DNA of 64,000 nucleotides from Halomonas sp. GFAJ-1 (GCA_002966495.1 CP016490.1:992001-1056000); one strand, 5' to 3'; positions 1 through 8,657 are shown, numbered from the stretch's first letter. Numbers and translations are program-made. The notes: a model not told the origin generated them from the sequence alone.

Positions 1-528
1 GCCATCATGGTGCCGGTGGTTAACGTAATGTGTGTTGCAAGTTTTGTCGCCGCAGGCACCTTGGGGCGCGCAAGTATGGGTCAAAGCGCCATAGCGCTGG
101 CGAAAAACCCACTAATACTGGCCTGCCTAGCGGGTATCGCATTAAACCTGACGGGGATAGGCTTGCCCGGTTGGAGTCAAGACACCGTGGAGCTGCTAGG
201 GCGTGCGGCGTTGCCGTTAGGGCTAGTGGCTGTTGGCGTAGCACTGCGTCCGTCGGCGCTGCTGAGGTTTGACCGAGGCGTCATGGCCACCAACAGTGTC
301 AAGCTGCTGTTAATGCCAGCGTTTGTTCTATTGCTGTCCTGGTCGCTGGGGCTGGATGCGGTAAGCCGCGATGTAGCACTTTTATTTGCCGCACTGCCGA
401 CGGCGACGTCAGCTTACATCCTGGCTCGTCAGCTGGGTGGCGACGCGGAGATGATGGCGGCGATTATTACCGGGCAAACGCTGTTGGCAATGCTGACGTT
501 GCCCTTTTGGCTGAAATTGGTGGTCTAG
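1..528 (+). CDS. AEC-family transporter, C-terminal part (partial)
   Basis: The reading frame is open from the first base, so the gene starts upstream of the window and only the last ~175 residues are visible. The protein is almost entirely hydrophobic, with about five membrane segments, ending in a helix typical of the auxin efflux carrier (AEC/Mem_trans) family. The stretch LPLGLVAVGVALRP and the later ALPTATSAYILARQLGGD match the conserved second half of these permeases. Family members export or import small organic anions such as malate or malonate; the substrate cannot be told from this fragment. The methionine at position 7 is probably internal. Confidence 0.8.
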   Translation, partial: AIMVPVVNVMCVASFVAAGTLGRASMGQSAIALAKNPLILACLAGIALNLTGIGLPGWSQDTVELLGRAALPLGLVAVGVALRPSALLRFDRGVMATNSVKLLLMPAFVLLLSWSLGLDAVSRDVALLFAALPTATSAYILARQLGGDAEMMAAIITGQTLLAMLTLPFWLKLVV

Positions 529-560
529 CTAAAAATAAATACAAACTATTCGCATTTGTG

Positions 561-589
561 TTGACAGATTAAATGAGAATGATTATATT
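561..589 (+). promoter_or_regulatory. sigma70 promoter with Fur box in the spacer
   Basis: TTGACA at 561-566 and TATATT at 584-589 are separated by exactly 17 bases. The spacer and -10 region (569-587) carry TTAAATGAGAATGATTATA, which matches 13 of the 19 positions of the Fur consensus GATAATGATAATCATTATC. Fur-Fe2+ bound here would block RNA polymerase, so the promoter should be active under iron starvation. It drives the small RNA that follows, not a protein gene. Confidence 0.8.
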
Positions 590-595
590 GTGTTT

Positions 596-729
596 GTCGG
601 CGTTTGATGAGACGCCACGAACCTCGACAGATACTTGGTAAGCAGTATCAACTCATTTTCTGTCATGGTTTCTCCCTCTCATTGCTAGTCACGGTCTTTT
701 GCCGCTCCCCTTGGAGCGGCTTCTTTTTT
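596..729 (+). ncRNA. Probable Fur-regulated PrrF/RyhB-type small RNA
   Basis: A transcript of about 134 nt is predicted from the promoter at 561-589 to a strong terminator. Visible structure: a 5' stem-loop (GGCGT 599-603 with ACGCC 612-616), a second stem-loop (GATACT 630-635 with AGTATC 644-649), an unpaired pyrimidine-rich region, and a terminator (GCCGCTCC 701-708, GGAGCGGC 713-720, then a T-rich run to about 729). The unpaired part at about 671-694 (TCTCCCTCTC, ATTGCTAGTCACGG) resembles the conserved core of Pseudomonas PrrF RNAs as I remember it. PrrF represses mRNAs for iron-containing proteins (sdh, acn, sodB) through Hfq-dependent pairing. The iron-sparing role is inferred; the promoter, Fur box and terminator are seen directly. 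The short reading frame across this region (604-804) does not look like a protein. Confidence 0.72.
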
Positions 730-869
730 CTGGCTACTCTTTTTCTAGTTACCCTCCTCTTTGTGGATCACCGTTACGCTTATTTGTCACTTTTGGGCAG
801 ATAATGTCTCACGTCATGCTTAGCGTTAATCAGTTGCTGAGCGCCAATAACGAGTAAGGAGAAACCGCC

Positions 870-1871
870 ATGCGCATCGCCGTCTTTAGCGCTAAACCCT
901 ACGATCAAACCTTTTTAACCCGGGCGAATGCCGCTAACCGCCATGAGCTGAGCTTTTTTGATGCGCGGCTGACCCATGACACCGCACCGTTAGCGAAGGG
1001 GTTTGACGGAGTATGCGTCTTTGTTAACGACCACGTGGATAGTGCTGTACTTGAGCAGCTTCACGCGGGTGGCACGCGCTTAGTGGCGCTGCGTTCGGCG
1101 GGCTTTAACCATGTGGATTTAGCGGCTGCCGAACGGCTTGGGATTACCGTGGCGCGGGTGCCCGCTTATTCGCCCCACGCGGTGGCCGAACACGCTGTGG
1201 CGTTGGTGTTGAGCCTGAACCGTATGACCTTTCGTGCCTATAACCGCGTACGGGAAGGTAATTTTGCGCTGGACGGCCTGCTGGGGTTTGACCTACATGG
1301 CAAAACCGTGGGCGTGATTGGTACCGGCCATATTGGGCTGATTTTTGCTGACATCATGCACGGTTTTGGTTGCCGTATTTTGGCTTATGACCCGCAACCT
1401 AACCCACAGGCCAAGGCGTTTGTAGAGTATGTGCCGCTGGAGTCACTTTACGCCCAGGCGGATATTATCTCGCTGCACTGCCCGTTAACCCCGGATACCG
1501 ATCACTTGATTGATGCCGATGCTATTGCGTTAATGAAGCGGGGGGTAATGCTGATCAACACGGGGCGTGGCCGCGTGGTGGACACCTCGGCGGTGATTGC
1601 TGGTTTGAAAAGCGGCCATATCGGCCGCCTGGGTCTGGATGTCTACGAAGAGGAGGAGCAGCTGTTTTTCGAAGATTTATCCCATGGGATCATCGAGGAT
1701 GACCAGTTTATGCGCTTAACCACTTTCCACAATGTACTGATTACCGGCCATCAGGCGTTTTTCACTGACGAAGCGCTCACCAATATTGCTGAAACGACCC
1801 TGGCCAATGTAGATGCCTTTGAATGTGGCAGCGGCACGTTGCACCGGGTCGTTTACAGCAAGCGCGTTTGA
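870..1871 (+). CDS. ldhA: D-lactate dehydrogenase / D-2-hydroxyacid dehydrogenase
   Basis: A 333-residue NAD-dependent D-isomer 2-hydroxyacid dehydrogenase that likely reduces pyruvate to D-lactate in the cytoplasm. The nucleotide-binding motif VGVIGTGHIG lies near residue 150. Catalytic residues are visible: Arg in NTGRGRVVD, Glu in the acidic LDVYEEEEQ segment, and His in ITGHQAFFT near residue 295. Length and the extended loop after LDVYEEE match the LdhA/HslI group rather than SerA. A TAAGGAG ribosome site precedes the ATG. It appears monocistronic, with its own terminator, facing trmB. Other 2-ketoacid substrates are possible. Confidence 0.88.
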   Translation: MRIAVFSAKPYDQTFLTRANAANRHELSFFDARLTHDTAPLAKGFDGVCVFVNDHVDSAVLEQLHAGGTRLVALRSAGFNHVDLAAAERLGITVARVPAYSPHAVAEHAVALVLSLNRMTFRAYNRVREGNFALDGLLGFDLHGKTVGVIGTGHIGLIFADIMHGFGCRILAYDPQPNPQAKAFVEYVPLESLYAQADIISLHCPLTPDTDHLIDADAIALMKRGVMLINTGRGRVVDTSAVIAGLKSGHIGRLGLDVYEEEEQLFFEDLSHGIIEDDQFMRLTTFHNVLITGHQAFFTDEALTNIAETTLANVDAFECGSGTLHRVVYSKRV

Positions 1872-1893
1872 GAGATAGTTAAGCCGCTTTACC

Positions 1894-1913
1894 CGACGGC
1901 TGCGTCGCTTTTT
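1894..1913 (+). terminator. Rho-independent terminator after ldhA
   Basis: CGACG (1894-1898), loop GCTG, CGTCG (1903-1907), then CTTTTT. The stem is short but has a clean T run, and it touches the stop codon of the opposing trmB gene. Confidence 0.55.
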
Positions 1914-2661
1914 AGTCTTCTCGGCGGTAGATCAAATCCCATACGCCGTGGCCGAGTTTTTCGCCGCGGGCTTCAAACTTCGTCAACGGGCGGAACGTCG
2001 GGCGCGGGACGTAGGGGGCAGTTTCTGCACTGGCTGTATTCGCGTAGCCGGGGGCGGCTTCCATGACCTCGGCCATCCACTCGGCGTAGGCTTCCCAGTC
2101 GGTGGCCATATGGAAAGTGCCGCCTGGCTTGAGACGCGTACGAATGAGCTCCACGAAAGCAGGCTGCACAATGCGACGTTTGTGATGCTTCTTTTTGGGC
2201 CACGGGTCAGGAAAGAACAGCTGCAGCGTAGTCAGCGAGCCCTCTGGCAAGCACTGTTCAAGCACGGCGAGGGCATCTTCACGGTAAACGCGCAGATTAG
2301 ATAGGCCGCGTTTATCCACCTCATCAAGCAGTTTGCCAACGCCGGGGGCGTGAACCTCAATGCCAATGAAGTCAGTGTCCGGATGGCTTTCGGCCTGCTC
2401 AACCAGCGAATTGCCCATACCAAAGCCAATTTCCACCACGCGGGGCGCTTGGCGGCCAAACAGAGCGTCTAAATCCTGGCGGCCATCGGCGATGGTGAGT
2501 CCTAAGCGGGGCCATACTTCTTCCAGGCCACGGCTTTGGGCGGGGGTCATACGCCCGGCGCGAATCACATAGCTTTTAATGCCCCGGCGGTGCAGCGGGG
2601 CATCAACGCTTTCAGGGCCGGTGGTGCTGCTTTCGGGCGTGGTGTCGTTCGTATCGGTCAT
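1912..2661 (-). CDS. trmB: tRNA (guanine-N7-)-methyltransferase
   Basis: A 249-residue SAM-dependent enzyme that makes m7G46 in the variable loop of tRNAs. The SAM-binding segment VVEIGFGMGNSLVEQA and the family signature FFPDPWPKKKHHKRR are both present, and the C-terminal part keeps the TDWEAYAEWM segment. The first ~30 residues are hydrophilic and poorly conserved, as usual. It is the last gene of thiS-thiG-trmB, starting 12 bases after thiG; the same order is found in pseudomonads. Confidence 0.95.
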   Translation of the reverse strand: MTDTNDTTPESSTTGPESVDAPLHRRGIKSYVIRAGRMTPAQSRGLEEVWPRLGLTIADGRQDLDALFGRQAPRVVEIGFGMGNSLVEQAESHPDTDFIGIEVHAPGVGKLLDEVDKRGLSNLRVYREDALAVLEQCLPEGSLTTLQLFFPDPWPKKKHHKRRIVQPAFVELIRTRLKPGGTFHMATDWEAYAEWMAEVMEAAPGYANTASAETAPYVPRPTFRPLTKFEARGEKLGHGVWDLIYRRED

Positions 2662-2673
2662 GGTGTCTCTATT

Positions 2674-3468
2674 TCAGCCGTTAATCCGGCCTGCAAAAGG
2701 CGAAGAGGGGTCGGCGCTTTGGCGGCGCGGCATGCGGCCTGCCAAAAACGCATCGCGGCCTGCTTCTACGGCAAGTTTCATGGCGTTGGCCATGCGCAGC
2801 GGGTCTTGGGCATGGGCAATGGCGGTGTTGAGCAATACGCCATCGCAGCCCAGCTCCATGGCCATGGCGGCATCAGATGCCGTGCCAATGCCAGCATCTA
2901 CCAGAACCGGCACGCTGCTCTGTTCAACAATCAGGCGCACGTTGTGGGGATTTTGAATGCCGTGACCCGAACCAATCAGCGAACCTAGCGGCATGATGGC
3001 GCAACACCCCATGGCTTCTAATTCCCGTGCCACGATAGGGTCGTCGCTGGTGTAGACCATGACATCAAACCCATCGGCCAGCAGCGTTTCGGCAGCTTTT
3101 AGGGTTTCGACCACGTTGGGGTAAAGCGTGTGGTCGTCGCCGAGTACTTCCAGCTTGATCAGGTTGTGGCCATCCAGCAGTTCCCGCGCCAGGCGGCAGG
3201 TGCGCACCGCATCTTTGGCGTTGTAGCAGCCCGCGGTGTTGGGCAGCAGGGTGTAGCGCTTAGGCGAAATCACATCCAGCAGGTTCGGAGCGTCGGCGTC
3301 CTGACCAAGGTTGGTGCGGCGTACAGCGAAGGTGACAATTTCTGCCCCGCTTTGGGCAATGGCAGCACCGGTTTCAGTAAAATCTTTGTACTTTCCGGTG
3401 CCCACGAGCAGGCGGGAGCTAAAGTCGCGTCCGGCGATGGTAAACGGTGTATCGGTCAGTTGCGTCAT
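2674..3468 (-). CDS. thiG: Thiazole synthase
   Basis: A 264-residue TIM-barrel enzyme that builds the thiazole phosphate of thiamine from deoxyxylulose phosphate, dehydroglycine and ThiS-thiocarboxylate. The Schiff-base lysine lies in LIKLEVLGDD, and the phosphate-binding region is GCCAIMPLGSLIGSG...GLPVLVDAGIGTASDAA-like. The open frame extends further upstream to 3549, but those residues overlap thiS and are not conserved. The ATG at 3468 (MTQLTDTPF), preceded by an AAGGAT-type ribosome site, is the better start. It follows thiS by 37 bases. Confidence 0.95.
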   Translation of the reverse strand: MTQLTDTPFTIAGRDFSSRLLVGTGKYKDFTETGAAIAQSGAEIVTFAVRRTNLGQDADAPNLLDVISPKRYTLLPNTAGCYNAKDAVRTCRLARELLDGHNLIKLEVLGDDHTLYPNVVETLKAAETLLADGFDVMVYTSDDPIVARELEAMGCCAIMPLGSLIGSGHGIQNPHNVRLIVEQSSVPVLVDAGIGTASDAAMAMELGCDGVLLNTAIAHAQDPLRMANAMKLAVEAGRDAFLAGRMPRRQSADPSSPFAGRING

Positions 3469-3505
3469 GACGAATCCTTGGAAAAAGCACAAGCGGAAGG
3501 CAGCG

Positions 3506-3727
3506 CTAGCCGCCGCCAATAGCGTGAACGACTTCGACCTGGTCGCCATCCGCTAAGAGGGTGGCGGCCAGCTGGCTTTTGGGCACAATCTGTTCATTGA
3601 CTTCGACGGCGATACGGCGTCCGCTAAGGCCCAACTGTTCCACTAGGTCTGCGGCGGTTAGGCGAGGAGCAATGGCGTAGGGTTCGCCGTTGAGCGTAAG
3701 CTGTATCGACTCATTGAGGGTAGACAT
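3506..3727 (-). CDS. thiS: Sulfur carrier protein ThiS
   Basis: A 73-residue beta-grasp, ubiquitin-like sulfur carrier ending in the diagnostic Gly-Gly (VVHAIGGG), whose C-terminus is adenylated and converted to a thiocarboxylate that feeds ThiG. The start is uncertain: ATG at 3727 (MSTLNES) and ATG at 3745 (MGRSPF) are both possible and neither has a clear ribosome site. The shorter form is closer to the usual family length. It is the first gene of the thi-trmB operon. No TPP riboswitch was recognised in front of it. Confidence 0.9.
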   Translation of the reverse strand: MSTLNESIQLTLNGEPYAIAPRLTAADLVEQLGLSGRRIAVEVNEQIVPKSQLAATLLADGDQVEVVHAIGGG

Positions 3728-3870
3728 AAACGGTGAACGTCCCATTTTTGTGAGGCAAAACGCGCTCTATTGTAGCGGTTTAGCGGCGTGCAAGGTATGC
3801 GGTGACGTTAATATCTGAGCGTTTTAATCAGTAAACGGTGGTTATCAAGATTTATCAAGAGGAGTAAAGC

Positions 3871-4251
3871 GTGCAGCGAGTAGATAGTCTGTGGTGGTGT
3901 TTGGTGGCGCTTTCCGGTGCGCTGATGGTGATGTTAGGTGCCTACGCTGCCCATGGGTTGGCGGCGAGCGCTGGTGCGGCGATGGTCGATATTGTGGAAA
4001 CCGGCGTGCGCTACCAAGCTTGGCATACCTTAGCGATGTTGGCTGTGTTGGTCTGGCGCAGCAGCTGCCCACTGGCAGGGCAGCGGGTTGTGCTAACGCT
4101 CTGGGCGCTGGGAATCATCGCTTTTTCAGGCTCGCTCTACCTGATGGCCCTGGCAGGGCTAGGCCTGGGTCTCGTGACCCCGGTTGGTGGGTTGTTGTTA
4201 ATGTCAGGTTGGCTGGCACTTGGGGCGGTGGCGCTTTTTAGTCGCCCCTAG
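3871..4251 (+). CDS. DUF423 family inner-membrane protein (YgdD-like)
   Basis: A 126-residue protein with about four membrane helices. The N-terminal helix with GAYAAHGL and the following YQAWHTLAML are the signature of the DUF423/YgdD family, whose function is not known. The start is GTG at 3871 with a clear GAGGAG site at 3859-3864. It lies divergently from thiS and convergently to the chemoreceptor gene. Confidence 0.85.
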   Translation: MQRVDSLWWCLVALSGALMVMLGAYAAHGLAASAGAAMVDIVETGVRYQAWHTLAMLAVLVWRSSCPLAGQRVVLTLWALGIIAFSGSLYLMALAGLGLGLVTPVGGLLLMSGWLALGAVALFSRP

Positions 4252-4277
4252 TCAACCTCCGCCGTCGACTCTGCCAG

Positions 4278-5795
4278 TTAGCTAACCTGTTGGCGCTTGG
4301 GTGATGCGATGAGCACTTGTTGCGCTGCTGGCGCGCTTGAGGATGCGGGCAGTGTAAAGCCGCTCACAGCGAGCATTAGGGTGTCGGCGGTGCCGGATAG
4401 CTGCTCAGCCATACTGTGCGAGTTATCCACTGCTTCGCGTGACAGCTCCAAGGCATTGTAAATCTCGTTAACGCTTTGCTCTAGCTCTTCTACGCCTTGA
4501 TGCTGTTGTTGTAACGCGCTGTCCATATTGGTTAAACGCATAGCCACTTGTTCAAAGCTTTGGATAAGCGACTGAGTGGTTTTGGCGATCGTGGTGGTCT
4601 GATCAACGCCTTGAGAGACTTGGTCAGTCGTGACCGCAATGGTTTGACGTATTCGAGAAGCGGTGCTCTGGGTGTTTTTAGACAGCGTGCGAACCTCGTT
4701 GGCGACGACAGCAAAGCCTCGCCCGTGCTCGCCGGCCCTGGCCGCCTCAACCGATGCGTTGAGTGCTAACAGATTGGTTTGAAACGTAATGTTGTCAATT
4801 TCGCTCAGCATTTCGTGGATGTTACCCGCATGCTGATTAATTAAACGCATCATCTCGCGCATTTCTTCGACCTGCTCACCGTTTTGGCGAGCGACTTGCT
4901 CAGCATGATTGGCCAGATCGCGAATGTGCTGGGACTCTTCCGCTGTTTCGCGGGTAGTGGCCGCTAGTTCAGCGGTGCCAGTGGAGATGCGTTCCGTTTG
5001 GCTGCTATTACGCGCTGTTTGCGTACGCAACTGCTCCTGGGCCGTAAAAAGGTGTTGGCTGTAATCGGTGACTTGGCTTGCTGCGGTTTGTGTCTTGCGT
5101 AAACTTTCAGCAACCTGATCGCGCATATTGATAATAGCGGCTACCCCGGGTAACTGCTGTTCGGTATCGCTAAACACCATATCTAACTTGCCGCCGCCTG
5201 CGGCAACGGCAAAGCGGCTGACGTGCAGGCTTTCCTTCACCATTCTCTCCAGCACTTTGGCCAGGTAGCCCAAAATAATCACCTGGGCGACCACGGCGCC
5301 GCCATGCATCAGCAAGCAGTATATTAAGTCTATCGGGCCGTGAGTCGTTTCGCCGTGGGCCATACTGTCCATGTCGCCCATGCTGATATACAGCTGCACA
5401 ACACCTTGATATTGCAGCCATGTGAACAGCGCATGGTGGAGGGCGATGACCAACCCGCCAACGGCGATCACCCGCCAATCGCTGTAGAGAATTAATACCG
5501 ATAGTAGGATAAAAATACTGAAATGAGCTTCGATCATCCCGCCGCTTTGTTCGATGAGCGTCGCAGCCCAAACCATCATGACCGCGGCTTTAACGAACCC
5601 ATTGGCAATGTGCCCAGTGAGCTTTTGTTGAAGAAGATAGGTGAGTGGAAGCGTCACCACTCCGACCACGGTAACGAGCATCAGCGTATGAGTGAAAACG
5701 CCTACGACCAAGCATAAGAGCGCTATAAAACCTAACGGCCACCACATGAGCCTATCGGTACGCGCAATATGGTGTGAAAAAGAAGCGTTGGTCAT
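4278..5795 (-). CDS. Methyl-accepting chemotaxis protein with polytopic membrane sensor
   Basis: A 505-residue chemoreceptor. Residues 1 to ~190 form about six membrane helices in place of a periplasmic ligand domain, with a conserved-looking EAHFSIF, LYSDWR and ALHHALF pattern whose histidines could bind a metal or cofactor. A linker with no clear HAMP domain leads to the cytoplasmic coiled coil. The hairpin tip is canonical (ITFQTNLLALNASVEAARAG), so coupling to CheA/CheW is expected. There is no C-terminal CheR/CheB-binding pentapeptide. The ligand is unknown; an intramembrane or redox-type stimulus is possible. It is monocistronic. Confidence 0.88.
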   Translation of the reverse strand: MTNASFSHHIARTDRLMWWPLGFIALLCLVVGVFTHTLMLVTVVGVVTLPLTYLLQQKLTGHIANGFVKAAVMMVWAATLIEQSGGMIEAHFSIFILLSVLILYSDWRVIAVGGLVIALHHALFTWLQYQGVVQLYISMGDMDSMAHGETTHGPIDLIYCLLMHGGAVVAQVIILGYLAKVLERMVKESLHVSRFAVAAGGGKLDMVFSDTEQQLPGVAAIINMRDQVAESLRKTQTAASQVTDYSQHLFTAQEQLRTQTARNSSQTERISTGTAELAATTRETAEESQHIRDLANHAEQVARQNGEQVEEMREMMRLINQHAGNIHEMLSEIDNITFQTNLLALNASVEAARAGEHGRGFAVVANEVRTLSKNTQSTASRIRQTIAVTTDQVSQGVDQTTTIAKTTQSLIQSFEQVAMRLTNMDSALQQQHQGVEELEQSVNEIYNALELSREAVDNSHSMAEQLSGTADTLMLAVSGFTLPASSSAPAAQQVLIASPKRQQVS

Positions 5796-5939
5796 TAAGA
5801 GTGTTCCTTGCAGCCTGGTAAGGCGTAATCAATCGGTACCACGATTATCGGCTTGGATGTCAATGCCTTTAATGAAAATGTATATAGCTGGAGAGAATAT
5901 AAAGAAATAACGTTTATTACGATGCCAGGAGCACCAACG

Positions 5940-6356
5940 TTACGTGTAGGCAGGTAATGCATAGCTAGCAGTGACATGAACGACCGGCTTGGTTTCGTCA
6001 CTGGCGGAAAAAATCTGCACTTCACCCACCGCAAGGCGACGGCCCAGCTTGATCAGCTTGGCGTGGGCGATGATGTCGTGATCACCAGAAGCGGCCCGCA
6101 GGAAATGGCAGTTTAAGTCGCTGGTGACCGCCATGGCTTCCGGGCCAATTTGCGCCAGAATCGCTACGTAAAGCGCTACATCGGCGAAGCCCATCATGGT
6201 GGGGCCAGAAACGCGGGGGCCAGGGCGAAGGTGCTCATTGCCAATCGTTAAGCGCATGGTGGCGCACATATCGCCTACGTTTTCTATCTTGCCCATGCGC
6301 TGAGGAAATACATCATCAAGGAAGTGTTCGATTTGTTCGGCGGTCATGACGGTCAT
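5940..6356 (-). CDS. PaaI-type hotdog thioesterase family protein
   Basis: A 138-residue single hotdog-fold protein of the PaaI/YbgC-like acyl-CoA thioesterase superfamily. The central helix segment SGPTMMGFADVALYVA follows a Pro-Gly-rich loop as in family members, and the beta strands TSDLNCHFLRAA and KLIKLGRRLAVGEVQIF give the hotdog core. It presumably hydrolyses a small acyl-CoA; the substrate cannot be predicted. An AGGAAA site precedes the ATG at 6356; a second ATG lies three codons in. Confidence 0.8.
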   Translation of the reverse strand: MTVMTAEQIEHFLDDVFPQRMGKIENVGDMCATMRLTIGNEHLRPGPRVSGPTMMGFADVALYVAILAQIGPEAMAVTSDLNCHFLRAASGDHDIIAHAKLIKLGRRLAVGEVQIFSASDETKPVVHVTASYALPAYT

Positions 6357-6416
6357 TGTTATTTTCCTGTGATTGATTTCGTTAACGTTAACGTAAGCAT
6401 GTTATTAAGCTAAACA

Positions 6417-6452
6417 AAAGCCCCTCAAGGTGCGAGACCGTGAGGGGCTTTT
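6417..6452. terminator. Bidirectional terminator downstream of glcB
   Basis: AAAAGCCCCTCA (6417-6428) and TGAGGGGCTTTT (6441-6452) form a 12-bp stem with A/T runs on both sides. It ends glcB transcription on the minus strand before the thioesterase gene. Confidence 0.85.
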
Positions 6453-6482
6453 AGCGACTATTGTCTAGTCAGTGCGCAGCGT

Positions 6483-8657
6483 TTACTTCGCTTTATGCAC
6501 CTGACGCCACGCGTGCAGTAGCGGTTCGGTGTAGCCGGAAGGCTGTTCACGGCCTTTGAAGACAAGGTCTGAAGCCGCTTTAAAGGCAGTAGAGCCTTCA
6601 AAATTAGCGCTCATGGCGGTGTAGGTGGGGTCGCCCGCGTTCTGCTCATCGACCACTTTCGCCATACGCTTCAGTGTCTCTTCCACCCGTGCTTCGTCCA
6701 CAATGCCGTGGTGCAGCCAGTTGGCAATGTGCTGGCTGGAAATACGCAGCGTGGCGCGGTCTTCCATCAAGCCGACGTTATGGATATCCGGTACTTTCGA
6801 GCAGCCTACGCCGTGCTCTACCCAGCGAACAACATAACCCAGAATGCCCTGGCAGTTGTTGTCCAACTCCTGCTGGATCTCTTCGTCCGACCAGCTGGGG
6901 TTTTCCGCCACCGGTACGGTTAGCAGGTCATCGAGGTAGTCTGGCTCACCTTGGGCTTCTAATTCGCGCTGAACATCAGTGACGTTTACCTGATGGTAAT
7001 GCAGTGCGTGTAGCGCCGCAGCGGTAGGCGACGGCACCCATGCGGTGTTGGCACCGGCTTTCGGGTGACCAATTTTCTGCTCCAGCATGCTGTGCATTAG
7101 GTCCGGCATGGCCCACATGCCTTTGCCGATTTGGGCGCGGCCGCGCAGGCCACAGGCCAAGCCGATCTGTACGTTGTTTTTCTCGTACGCAGAGATCCAG
7201 GCGGCGCTTTTCATATCGCCCTTGCGAACCATCGGGCCTGCTTCCATGGCGGTGTGCATTTCGTCACCGGTGCGGTCGAGGAAGCCGGTGTTGATGAACA
7301 CAACGCGGGAGGTGGCTTCAGCAATACACGCTTTCAGGTTGACCGTGGTGCGGCGCTCTTCGTCCATGATGCCCATTTTTAGGGTGTCACGGCTCATGCC
7401 CAGAATGTCTTCCACACGGGAGAACAGTTCATTGGCAAAGGCCACTTCCTTCGGACCGTGCATCTTCGGCTTAACGATATATACCGAGCCTGTGCGGGAG
7501 TTACGCGCTTGGTCGGCGTCTTTTTTCAGGTCGTGCAGGGCAATCAGTGAGGTGACCACAGCATCCAGAATGCCTTCCGGTAGCTCGTTGCCGTTCTCGT
7601 CCAGCACCGCTGGCGTGGTCATCAGGTGGCCCACGTTACGTACAAACAGCAGCGAACGGCCGGGCAGCGTGACGCTTCCGCCATCGGTGGTTTTCCATGT
7701 GCGGTCATCGTTCAGCTTACGGACAAACGTTTTGCCACCTTTATCGATGCTTTGTTCCAGGTCGCCCTTCATCAGGCCGAGCCAGTTACGGTATACACCC
7801 ACTTTATCTTCAGAATCGACCGCGGCAATGGAGTCTTCGCAGTCCATAATGGCCGTTAGCGCCGCTTCTACCACCACGTCTTTTACGTGGGCGGGGTCGG
7901 TTTTACCGATCGGATGGCTGGCGTCGATCTGGATTTCCAGGTGCAGGCCGTTGTTGGCCAGCAGGATTGCTTCTGGGGCAGATGCTTCGCCGTTAAAGCC
8001 GATCAGCTTGCCGGAATCTTTCAAACCGGTTTCGCGACCGCCTTCCAGCGTGACCACCAAGTGTTCGTCGCGAATAACGTATTTAATCGCATCCCGGTGC
8101 GAGCCAGTGGCCAGCGGCGCTGCGCGGTCCAGCACGCCACGGGCGTAGGCAATCACCTTTTCGCCGCGCTTGGGGTTAAAGCTGGAGCCTTTCTCAGCGC
8201 CATTCTCTTCTGAAATTGCATCGGTGCCGTACAGCGCATCGTAAAGGCTGCCCCAGCGCGCGTTAGCCGCATTTAGCGCATAACGGGCGTTGCTCACCGG
8301 CACTACCAACTGTGGGCCTGCTTGAACAGCGACTTCACGGTCAACATTGGCAGTGGTGGCTTTTACGCTGTTCGGTGCCTCGACGAGGTAACCGACTTCT
8401 TTCAAAAAGCGGCGGTAAGCAGGCATGTCGCTGACTGGACCGGGGTTTTCACGGTGCCAGGTATCGAGCTTCTCTTGCAGCACATCGCGCTTTTCGAGTA
8501 GTTGACGGTTTTTGGGGGTCAAATCATGAAACAAGGCATCGACACCGGCCCAAAAAGCGCTTTCGTCGACGCCAGTCCCCGGCAGCGCCTGCTCGTTGAT
8601 GAAGCGGTCTAAGTCGGCTGCCACCTGTAAACGGTGACGCGTGATACGCTCACTCAT
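6483..8657 (-). CDS. glcB: Malate synthase G
   Basis: A 724-residue monomeric malate synthase (isoform G) that condenses glyoxylate with acetyl-CoA to malate in the glyoxylate or glycolate route. Family segments include TAIMDCEDSIAAVDSEDK, LFVRNVGHLM, GSVYIVKPKMHGP and MGIMDEERRTTVNLKACI. The open frame continues upstream to 8849, but the real start is ATG at 8657 (MSERITRHRL), preceded by AGGAGAG and matching the usual family length. No glycolate or isocitrate lyase genes lie next to it. Confidence 0.95.
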   Translation of the reverse strand: MSERITRHRLQVAADLDRFINEQALPGTGVDESAFWAGVDALFHDLTPKNRQLLEKRDVLQEKLDTWHRENPGPVSDMPAYRRFLKEVGYLVEAPNSVKATTANVDREVAVQAGPQLVVPVSNARYALNAANARWGSLYDALYGTDAISEENGAEKGSSFNPKRGEKVIAYARGVLDRAAPLATGSHRDAIKYVIRDEHLVVTLEGGRETGLKDSGKLIGFNGEASAPEAILLANNGLHLEIQIDASHPIGKTDPAHVKDVVVEAALTAIMDCEDSIAAVDSEDKVGVYRNWLGLMKGDLEQSIDKGGKTFVRKLNDDRTWKTTDGGSVTLPGRSLLFVRNVGHLMTTPAVLDENGNELPEGILDAVVTSLIALHDLKKDADQARNSRTGSVYIVKPKMHGPKEVAFANELFSRVEDILGMSRDTLKMGIMDEERRTTVNLKACIAEATSRVVFINTGFLDRTGDEMHTAMEAGPMVRKGDMKSAAWISAYEKNNVQIGLACGLRGRAQIGKGMWAMPDLMHSMLEQKIGHPKAGANTAWVPSPTAAALHALHYHQVNVTDVQRELEAQGEPDYLDDLLTVPVAENPSWSDEEIQQELDNNCQGILGYVVRWVEHGVGCSKVPDIHNVGLMEDRATLRISSQHIANWLHHGIVDEARVEETLKRMAKVVDEQNAGDPTYTAMSANFEGSTAFKAASDLVFKGREQPSGYTEPLLHAWRQVHKAK

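Noticed and set aside
604..804. 66-codon open frame downstream of the Fur-box promoter
   Set aside because: It has no ribosome site, spans a terminator hairpin and has no protein-like conservation; the region is better explained as a small RNA.
3728..3870. TPP riboswitch ahead of thiS
   Set aside because: None of the conserved THI-box elements (such as CTGAGA with a following ACCTGA segment) are present on the minus strand.
7087..8148. 353-codon open frame on the plus strand opposite malate synthase G
   Set aside because: It is a mirror of the high-GC codon positions of glcB; the composition is Ser/Arg-rich with no recognisable domain.
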